Origin: VRUE01 sp963702035
GTDB taxonomy: Bacteria; Actinomycetota; Thermoleophilia; Solirubrobacterales; 70-9
DNA length: 64,000 nt
NCBI GenBank assembly: GCA_963702035.1
Contig: OY969700.1
Span: 2,232,001 to 2,296,000, forward strand
Reading direction: 5' to 3'
This document shows, piece by piece, positions 58,001-64,000 of this stretch (the stretch's first letter is position 1; the number at the start of each line of letters is the position of its first letter). The notes below the pieces were generated by a model. That model had not been told where the DNA came from. It worked only from the letters and a program-made list of their open reading frames with translations, and ran no database searches. The position numbers and the translations under genes are program-made.

Positions 58001-59644
58001 GTGATAAGACGCAAGAAGATGCTCTCGCTACTGGTCGCCGGGGTGCTGGGCATAGGCGCCGCCGTTCCCGCCAGCGGCACGGCCTCGCCGGGGCTCACGC
58101 TCACCGACGTGCCGACGGCGAACACGAGATCCGACGGCTACGCGCCGGCGAGCAGGCTCTCGGCCGAGCTGTCCCAGACCGCGATTGCGCGAGGCGCGAC
58201 GAAGCTCGAGAACACGTCGCCCCTCACGTCCTACTACGGCTACGACAACGACGTGCTCGGCTTGGCCGGCGAGCCGCTGATGGTCCCGACCCCCGCCAGC
58301 CCCGCCACCGAGGCGAAGAAGACCGAGCCCGACGAGAACACCTACCTCGTCTTCAGGTACGGCCTCGGGGGCGCTGATCCCAGCTACGACTACGGCACCC
58401 ACTTCCTCTTCCAGGGTCACGAGGGCGGCGCCGGCGGCGCCGGCTACATCACCCGCATCAACCTCGACGCCGACGCGGCCCACCGGGTGACGCTGCTGGC
58501 CACGACCGACAGCGGCGGGCACCCGATCTCCACGATCGACGGCTCGACCTGGTACCCGTGGGCGCAGCGTCTGCTGTTCACGAGTGAGAACACGGCCGCG
58601 CCGACCTACGCGGCGACGCCCGGATACCCATCCAATGTCACCGACATCTCAGGCGCGCTCGGCCGTGGCGGATACGAGGGCATCCAGCCCGACTCCGACG
58701 GCAACGTCTGGCTGGTCGAGGACGTCGGCGGCTCGAGCAAGCCGGGCACCACGGCGAAGCGCCCAAACAGCTTCGTCTACCGCTACGTCCCCGCCCACCG
58801 CGGCGACCTTGAGCACGGCAAGCTGCAGGCGCTCCAGGTGCTGAACGACGCGCACGAACCGATCACGTTCGCCGGCCAGGAAGCCCTCAACAGCCCCGAT
58901 CAGCTCGCCCTGCACACCTACGGCAAATCGTTCAAGACCAAATGGGTGACGATCCACGATACCGCGGTCAACGGCACGGCGCCGTTCGTCGCGATCGATC
59001 TCGCCAAGGCGGCGAACGCGACGCCGTTCAAGCGCCCTGAGAACGGCCGCTTCGAGCCCGGCTCGAAGTTCAAGACGTTCTTCTTCGACGAGACCGGGGA
59101 CACCAACGCGACCAGCCCCGAGAATGGCGCCGCCGGTGGTTGGGGCTCGATCATGGAACTCAACCAGCACGACCCGAGCGCCGGCACCGGCACGCTGAAG
59201 ATGTTCTACCTCAGCGACGAAGCCCACGCCGGGCTCGACAACACGACGTTCCTCTCGATGGACCAGATCGCCTTCGTCCAGGACGCCGGCGACACCCTGC
59301 ACGGTCAGGCCAACGCGCTCGATTCCGGCTTCGTCTGGGATGTCAACCGCGACTACTCGAAACCGGGCAACCAGCCGGTCCGCTGGCTGGCCGCGGGCCG
59401 CGACCCCTCAGCCACGCTCGACGCCGCCAACGGCGGCTTCGGCACCAACGAGGGCGACAACGAGATCACCGGCGCGGTCGTCTCAGATGGCGACCCGGGC
59501 ACCGGCGGCATCCTCGGCGCCAAGCTGCCGCAGCTCGGCAGCGGCGAGTGGAGCTGGTTCTACACCCAGCAACACGGCGACAACCGCACCTATGAAGTGA
59601 CGGTGCGGAGCCCGCGCCGCCACTACGAGCGCCACCACCACTAG
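58001..59644 (+). CDS. Secreted PhoX/DUF839-type phosphatase-like protein
   Basis: A 547-residue exported protein with a Sec-type signal (IRRKKMLSLLVAGVLGIGAA...). The DUF839/PhoX-like beta-propeller follows (YGTHFLFQGHEGG; GYITRINLDAD; GGYEGIQPDSDGNVWLVED). PhoX enzymes are Ca/Fe alkaline phosphatases, but this branch is not proven to be one. The C-terminus is His-rich (YERHHH). GTG start with AAGGAGA. Confidence 0.85.
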   Translation: MIRRKKMLSLLVAGVLGIGAAVPASGTASPGLTLTDVPTANTRSDGYAPASRLSAELSQTAIARGATKLENTSPLTSYYGYDNDVLGLAGEPLMVPTPASPATEAKKTEPDENTYLVFRYGLGGADPSYDYGTHFLFQGHEGGAGGAGYITRINLDADAAHRVTLLATTDSGGHPISTIDGSTWYPWAQRLLFTSENTAAPTYAATPGYPSNVTDISGALGRGGYEGIQPDSDGNVWLVEDVGGSSKPGTTAKRPNSFVYRYVPAHRGDLEHGKLQALQVLNDAHEPITFAGQEALNSPDQLALHTYGKSFKTKWVTIHDTAVNGTAPFVAIDLAKAANATPFKRPENGRFEPGSKFKTFFFDETGDTNATSPENGAAGGWGSIMELNQHDPSAGTGTLKMFYLSDEAHAGLDNTTFLSMDQIAFVQDAGDTLHGQANALDSGFVWDVNRDYSKPGNQPVRWLAAGRDPSATLDAANGGFGTNEGDNEITGAVVSDGDPGTGGILGAKLPQLGSGEWSWFYTQQHGDNRTYEVTVRSPRRHYERHHH

Positions 59645-59656
59645 CCGCGCTCAACT

Positions 59657-59708
59657 CCGCCGACGGGCCGATTTCGCGACTCGGGTCGCGTTTTCGGCCC
59701 GCCGGCGG
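59657..59708. repeat. Palindromic element after the phoX-like gene
   Basis: CCGCCG-a-CGGGCCG ... CGGCCCG-c-CGGCGG with a tip CGCGAC-TCGG-GTCGCG. It shares sequence with the element inside bioD. It lies 13 nt after a stop codon and upstream of a same-strand gene, so a terminator role is also possible. Confidence 0.75.
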
Positions 59709-59747
59709 CGTCTGCTCTCGTCGCTCGCGGCTACGCTGCGCTCGGCG

Positions 59748-61019
59748 ATGGACGGCACGACGCTCAGCCTGATCACGGTTCCACTGTTCACCGGCGCGAT
59801 CGGCTACGTCACCAACTGGTCCGGCGTATGGATGCTCTTCTACCCGGTCCGCTTCGCCGGCTTCAAAGTCCCCGGCCTCGCCGCCTTCGCCAACTTCCTG
59901 CCGCGGCGGATCCGCCAGATCCCCGGTATCGGCCAGGGCGGCATCGGCTGGCAGGGGATCATCCCGTCGCGCGCCGCGAAGATGGGGTCGATCGCGGTCG
60001 ACAAGGGCATCGCCAAGCTCGGCGGCGCCGCCGACTTCTACCGGCAGCTCGATTCGGAGGCGATCGCCGAGCACATCCTCGCCACCGCCCGCGGCGATAT
60101 CCACGAGGTGGTCGAGCGGATCATGGAGCGCGAGCGGCCGCGGCTCTGGCACGACCTGCCGCCGCGCACGCGCGGCGCCGTCCACGCGCGGGTCGAGCAG
60201 CAGCTGCCGCAGATCGTCCGCTCGGTGACCGAGGAAATCGGCACCCACGCCGACCAGATCGTCAACCTGAAGCTGATGGTGATTCACCGGATCGAGGCCC
60301 AGCCCGAGCTCGCCAACCGGATCTTCCTCGAGGTTGGCAGCAGGGAGCTGCGCTTCATCGTCAACTTCGGCTTCTTCTTCGGCTTCGCGCTCGGCGTCCC
60401 GACCGCCTTCCTGACCGAGTTCGTGCTTACTCAGTGGTGGGTGCTGCCGATCGCCGGCGTGCTGATCGGCTACACGACCAACCTGCTCGGGATCAGGATG
60501 ATCTTCGAGCCGGTGCGCCCGCGCCGCCTCGGCCGGCTCCGCATCCAGGGTCTCTTCCTGCGGCGCCAGCGCGAGGTCGCCGACGTCTACGCCGACATCA
60601 TCGCCGACGACATCGTGACGATGGGCAACATGGCCGAGGACCTGATGTACGGGCCGAACGCGGACCGCACGCGGCAGATGATCGAGGTCGTCTTGCGACC
60701 GGTGGTCGACCGCGCGGTCGGCCGCACGCGCCCCGCGGTCTGGGCGGCGCTGGGCCGCGGCGGCTACGAGGAGATCCGCTCCTCGCTCGCACTGGAGGCC
60801 GCCGGTTACACCATGGCGCCGCTGGCCGACGCCGAGTTCAACCGCACCCAGAGCGAGGGCATCCGTGCCTTCGTCGCAGCCCGCATGCGGGAGATGGACC
60901 CGGCCGACTTCTCGGAGATGCTTCGCACGGCGATGCGCGAGGACGAGTGGCTGCTCTACCTGCACGGAGCGGTGCTCGGCTTCGGCGCCGGCCTGCTACA
61001 CCTGGCGATCTTCGGATGA
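59748..61019 (+). CDS. DUF445 family membrane protein
   Basis: A 423-residue protein with N-terminal (LITVPLFTGAIGYVTNW), internal (FGFFFGFALGVPTAFL, VLPIAGVLIGYTTNLLGI) and C-terminal hydrophobic segments around a charged helical region. The GYVTNW and GYTTN motifs are typical of DUF445. Function unknown. It is translationally coupled to the next gene (ATGA). Confidence 0.85.
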   Translation: MDGTTLSLITVPLFTGAIGYVTNWSGVWMLFYPVRFAGFKVPGLAAFANFLPRRIRQIPGIGQGGIGWQGIIPSRAAKMGSIAVDKGIAKLGGAADFYRQLDSEAIAEHILATARGDIHEVVERIMERERPRLWHDLPPRTRGAVHARVEQQLPQIVRSVTEEIGTHADQIVNLKLMVIHRIEAQPELANRIFLEVGSRELRFIVNFGFFFGFALGVPTAFLTEFVLTQWWVLPIAGVLIGYTTNLLGIRMIFEPVRPRRLGRLRIQGLFLRRQREVADVYADIIADDIVTMGNMAEDLMYGPNADRTRQMIEVVLRPVVDRAVGRTRPAVWAALGRGGYEEIRSSLALEAAGYTMAPLADAEFNRTQSEGIRAFVAARMREMDPADFSEMLRTAMREDEWLLYLHGAVLGFGAGLLHLAIFG

Positions 61020-61714
61020 CCGATCGCCCAGCAAGAGAGGACCCGGCGCGAGAGCTGCTGCGGGCGGCACCGGGAGTGGGGCGGATCGCCGCCGCGACCG
61101 GCCTGCGCCTGGCGGGCTCTGCCGCGACCGCCTACGGGCGGGCGATCTCGCGGCTGGCCCGCGCGGCTGCCGAGCAGCGACCCGGCGCCGAGGCGCCGGA
61201 GGCCCGCCGCGCCGCGCCGGACTCATCGAGCGCGGCGCTGCGCCGGCGCGGCGAGGAGCTCCTGCGCGAATCGGCCGACATCCGTCTCTCCCAGGACTCC
61301 CACCCCGCCTACATGCGGATCCTCGACGCGCTCGCTCCCGACGAGGCGCGCATCCTCCGCTTCCTCGCCCGCAACGGCTCGCAGCCCTCGGTCAACGTGC
61401 GCGCCGGCCTGCCCTTCGCCTCCGAGCTGCGCGCCCAGGGCCGCACGATGATCGCCGAGGAGGCGGGCTGCCGCCACGCCGACCGCGTCTACGCCTACCT
61501 CAACAACCTGCACCGCCTCGGCCTGATCTGGTTCCTGCGCGAGCCGCTGCGCGACGCCGCCCGTTACCAGGTGCTGGAGGCGCAGCCCGAGGTGGTCGCC
61601 GCGCTGGGGGAGGGTGGCCGCACCGCGCGCACGGTTCGCCGCAGCATCGTCCTCACCCCGTTCGGCGAGGACTTCTGCGCAACCTGTCTGCCGCTGGAGG
61701 ACTACAGGCCGTAG
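61016..61714 (+). CDS. DUF4393 (Abi-alpha-like) family protein
   Basis: A 232-residue protein with Ala-rich helical N-terminus and the region RILDALAPDEARILRFLARNG...YLNNLHRLGLIWF typical of DUF4393 (Abi-alpha) proteins. The function is not established. The ATG overlaps the DUF445 stop. Its 3' end overlaps the convergent acyl-CoA dehydrogenase by 13 nt. Confidence 0.75.
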   Translation: MTDRPAREDPARELLRAAPGVGRIAAATGLRLAGSAATAYGRAISRLARAAAEQRPGAEAPEARRAAPDSSSAALRRRGEELLRESADIRLSQDSHPAYMRILDALAPDEARILRFLARNGSQPSVNVRAGLPFASELRAQGRTMIAEEAGCRHADRVYAYLNNLHRLGLIWFLREPLRDAARYQVLEAQPEVVAALGEGGRTARTVRRSIVLTPFGEDFCATCLPLEDYRP

Positions 61715-62919
61715 GAACGGCCGATCACGTCGAGCATGACCTCGTCGGTGCCGGCGCCGATCCGGTTGAGGCGGACGTCGCGGTAGGCGCGCTCGATCTC
61801 GTACTCCTTCATGTAGCCGTAGCCGCCGAGGATCTGGATGCACTCGTCGGCGACCTCGCAGCCGACGCGCGAGGCGAAGAGCTTGGCCATCGTGATCTCG
61901 CGCACCGGGTACTCGCCGTTGGCGAAGCGCCAGGCGGTCGCGTAGGTGAACTGCTTGGCCGCCTCGGTCTTGGTCGCCATCTCGGCGAACTTGTGGCGGA
62001 TCGCCTGGAACTTGCCGATCGGCCGGCCGAAGGCTTCGCGCTCCTTGGCGTACTCGAGCGTCTTCTCGATCATCCGCTCGCATCCCGCGTGCGAGCCGGC
62101 GGCGGCGACCAGCCGCTCGCCCTGGAGCTCCCAGGCGATGTGGTAAAAGCCTTTGCCGACCTCGCCGAGCACGGCGCTCGCCGGGACGCGGACGTCTTCG
62201 AAGGCCAGCTCGCCGGTGTCGGAGGCGTGCATGCCCATCTTCTCCAGCTCGGCCGAGACGGTGAAGCCGGGCACCTTCTCGCCGTTCTCGTCGCGCAGGT
62301 CGACGACGAAGAGGGTGATGCCGGCGTGGCGCTCGTCGGGGTCGGTCTTGGCGACGAGGACGATGAAATCGGCACGTGGGCCGTTGGTGATGAAGGTCTT
62401 GGAGCCGTTGATCACGTATTCGTCGCCATCGCGGATCGCCGCGGTGCGGATGCCGGCGACGTCGGAGCCGGCGCCGGGCTCGGTGATCCCCAGGCTGCCC
62501 ACCTTCTCGCCCTTGATTCCCGGCACCAGGTAGCGCTGTTTCTGCTCCTCGGTGCCGAGCAGGTGGATCGGCGGCAGGACCATGTCGGTCTGCACGGCGA
62601 AGCCCATGTTGGTGCCGCCGGAGCCCGAGTAGCTCATGCACTCGGCGCGGACCAGCGAGTAGAAGTAGTCGCCGCCCTGGCCGCCGTACTCCTCCGGGAG
62701 GCAGAGGCCGAGATAGCCGAGCTCGCCCGCCCGCACCATCTTCTCGGTCGGCCAGTAGGTGTCCTCCCACTCGTTGCGGTGGGGCCAGAGCTCCTTCTTG
62801 ACCCAGGCCTGCATCGACTCGCGCAGGTCTTCGTGCTCCTGACTGAAGATGAAGTGCTTGCGGCCCGCCTCGTGGTCGGGCTTGATCACCGCCGAGCTGC
62901 CGTTAGTCGCCGTCGCCAC
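61702..62919 (-). CDS. Acyl-CoA dehydrogenase
   Basis: A 405-residue FAD dehydrogenase with GSLGITEPGAGSDVAGI, GSKTFITNG, FGRPIGKFQAIRHKFA and ILGGYGYMKEYEIER. A paralogue of the enzyme at 56.6 kb. It diverges from an enoyl-CoA hydratase, so the two should work in one beta-oxidation route. Confidence 0.93.
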   Translation of the reverse strand: MATATNGSSAVIKPDHEAGRKHFIFSQEHEDLRESMQAWVKKELWPHRNEWEDTYWPTEKMVRAGELGYLGLCLPEEYGGQGGDYFYSLVRAECMSYSGSGGTNMGFAVQTDMVLPPIHLLGTEEQKQRYLVPGIKGEKVGSLGITEPGAGSDVAGIRTAAIRDGDEYVINGSKTFITNGPRADFIVLVAKTDPDERHAGITLFVVDLRDENGEKVPGFTVSAELEKMGMHASDTGELAFEDVRVPASAVLGEVGKGFYHIAWELQGERLVAAAGSHAGCERMIEKTLEYAKEREAFGRPIGKFQAIRHKFAEMATKTEAAKQFTYATAWRFANGEYPVREITMAKLFASRVGCEVADECIQILGGYGYMKEYEIERAYRDVRLNRIGAGTDEVMLDVIGRSYGL

Positions 62920-62946
62920 TGTCTCTCCTCCGTTCGAAGTTCAGGG

Positions 62947-62992
62947 CGTGTCCGAGGTTTTGCGGCCATATGGATGCAAAAACTCGGACACG
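62947..62992. repeat. Hairpin with 12-nt loop in a divergent promoter region
   Basis: The 17-nt arms 62947-62963 (CGTGTCCGAGGTTTTGC) and 62976-62992 pair with one mismatch around the loop GGCCATATGGAT. It lies between divergent genes. Confidence 0.75.
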
Positions 62993-63044
62993 TCGCGCCG
63001 TGGACAGTAGCACTTTCTACTTTCAGCCCGGGGACGATTTCGGC

Positions 63045-63050
63045 TATGGT
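63045..63050 (+). promoter_or_regulatory. Leaderless-type -10 of the enoyl-CoA hydratase
   Basis: TATGGT, 8 nt before the ATG at 63059. Confidence 0.5.
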
Positions 63051-63058
63051 CCGCCGCG

Positions 63059-63841
63059 ATGGATTACAAGGTCGTCAAGTACGAGGTCGCCGGGGGCGTC
63101 GCCACGGTCACTCTCAACAATCCGGAGAAGCGCAACATGCTCTCCGGCCAGATGCTGACCGAGCTGGTCGACGCGATGAAGCGGGCGCGGGACGACGAGG
63201 AGGCGCGGGCGGTCGTCCTCACCGGCGCGGGAGACAAGGCCTTCTGCGCCGGCGCCGACCTGGGCGGTTTCGCCGCCGAAGTGCCGCTCGTCGCCAAACA
63301 CTTCGCCTCGGACCTCTTCCTCGAGTTCTTCCGGCTGATGCCGCGCCTCGGCAAGCCCTCGCTCTGCGCGGCCAACGGCCACGTGCTGGCGGGAGGGATG
63401 GGCCTCGCCCTCTCCTGCGACCTGCTGATCGCCAAAGAGGGCGCCACCTTCGGCACGCCGGAGATCAACGTCGGCGCCTTCCCCTACATGATCATGGCGA
63501 TCATCTACCGCAACGTCCCGCGCAAGAAGGTCAACGAGATGATGCTGCTGGGCGAGCGGCTCAGCGCCGAGCAGGCGGTCGAGTACGGGCTAGCGAACAA
63601 GGTCGTCGCGGCCGACGGGTTCGACGCGGCCGTGGCCGAGTGGGCGGGCAAGCTCGCCGCGAAGAGCCCGGTGCTGATGCGGCTCGGCCACGACGCGATG
63701 TACCGCCAGCAGGACATGGCGGTCGACGACGCGCTCGACTACCTGCGCTCGCAGCTCTCGCTCACCTTCTCGACCGAGGACATCGTCGAGGGCGTCACCG
63801 CATTCTTCGAGAAACGCGATCCGCGGTGGAAGGGACGGTAG
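63059..63841 (+). CDS. Enoyl-CoA hydratase
   Basis: A 260-residue crotonase-fold protein: DKAFCAGADLGGF and ANGHVLAGGMGLALSCDL form the oxyanion hole; GTPEINVGAFPYMI holds a Glu at the usual site. It hydrates enoyl-CoA in fatty-acid or branched-chain degradation. It is 2 nt upstream of a carboxylase subunit gene. Confidence 0.92.
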   Translation: MDYKVVKYEVAGGVATVTLNNPEKRNMLSGQMLTELVDAMKRARDDEEARAVVLTGAGDKAFCAGADLGGFAAEVPLVAKHFASDLFLEFFRLMPRLGKPSLCAANGHVLAGGMGLALSCDLLIAKEGATFGTPEINVGAFPYMIMAIIYRNVPRKKVNEMMLLGERLSAEQAVEYGLANKVVAADGFDAAVAEWAGKLAAKSPVLMRLGHDAMYRQQDMAVDDALDYLRSQLSLTFSTEDIVEGVTAFFEKRDPRWKGR

Positions 63842-63843
63842 GC

Positions 63844-64000
63844 GTGGCAACCGATCAGGGCGAGCAGGAGAAGAACCTCCTTCCGGGGACCGCCCCGCTG
63901 GAGGATCTGACCGAGCAGCTGCACGAGCGGCGCGAGAAGGCGAAGCTCGGCGGCGGCGAGGAGAAGATCGCAAAGCAGCACGAGCGCGGCAAGCTGACCG
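63844..64000 (+). CDS. Acyl-CoA carboxylase carboxyltransferase (beta) subunit, 3'-partial
   Basis: The first 52 codons (GTG start) contain LHERREKAKLGGGEEKIAKQ followed by HERGKLT, the N-terminal signature of PccB/AccD-type carboxyltransferase subunits. The substrate (acetyl-, propionyl- or methylcrotonyl-CoA) cannot be told. It probably uses a biotinyl carrier such as that at 44.6 kb. It runs off the window. Confidence 0.88.
   Translation, partial: MATDQGEQEKNLLPGTAPLEDLTEQLHERREKAKLGGGEEKIAKQHERGKLT

Overview
The window looks like chromosomal DNA of a high-GC actinobacterium. Coding is dense, GTG starts are common, stop/start overlaps of 4 nt are frequent, and many genes have a TAnnnT box only 6-9 nt before the start codon, which implies leaderless mRNAs. 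The gene content (S10-spc-alpha ribosomal operon, SigB-type partner switch, GMC oxidoreductase, several acyl-CoA dehydrogenases, patatin) suggests a deep branch such as Thermoleophilia/Solirubrobacterales; that placement is inference.

Layout. 1-12751: rpsC-rplP-rpmC-rpsQ-rplN-rplX-rplE-rpsN-rpsH-rplF-rplR-rpsE-rpmD-rplO-secY-adk-map, then rpmJ-rpsM-rpsK-rpsD-rpoA-rplQ (no infA at its usual place). 12.9-21.5 kb: truA, ligA-surE, a DacB-type peptidase, patatin, acyl-CoA synthetase and a small SigB-type target. 21.6-25 kb: DsbA-like protein, beta-carbonic anhydrase, two toxin-antitoxin (TA) pairs, tRNA-Pro. 25.2-29.3 kb: a complete stress switch (PP2C phosphatase, STAS antagonist, HATPase anti-sigma, SigB-like sigma), with SigB-type promoters in front of the anti-sigma and sigma genes. 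29.3-34.9 kb: superoxide dismutase, GMC oxidoreductase, rubredoxin, LemA, Nudix, a nucleotidyltransferase pair. 35-41.5 kb: biotin genes bioA and bioB-bioF-bioD split by a marR-exporter pair. 41.6-49.3 kb: GGDEF protein, HhH-GPD glycosylase, enoyl-CoA hydratase, biotinyl carrier protein, glycosyltransferase, a vapBC pair overlapping glpK, acyltransferase, lactonase-like hydrolase. 49.4-54.6 kb: SDRs, F420-type reductase, SixA, amidase, another vapBC. 54.7-56.6 kb: a decayed defence locus (AbiEi, truncated AbiEii, truncated Mrr). 56.6-64 kb: acyl-CoA dehydrogenases, PhoX-like protein, DUF445, enoyl-CoA hydratase, start of an acyl-CoA carboxylase beta subunit.

The most unusual feature is a set of modular palindromic elements. 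Their cores are conserved, but the long stem arms differ from copy to copy while staying perfectly self-complementary. Four intergenic copies (near truA, ligA, surE, dacB) share a core of about 75 nt. Two copies, each exactly 144 bp, lie in frame inside the rpsQ and rpsE coding regions. Two short relatives (31.5 and 33.1 kb) share the outer boxes of the ribosomal copies. A second family has one copy inside bioD and one between phoX and a DUF445 gene. Further hairpins with 12-nt loops sit between genes. The pattern recalls the Rickettsia palindromic elements that insert in frame into genes, but I know of no matching described family.
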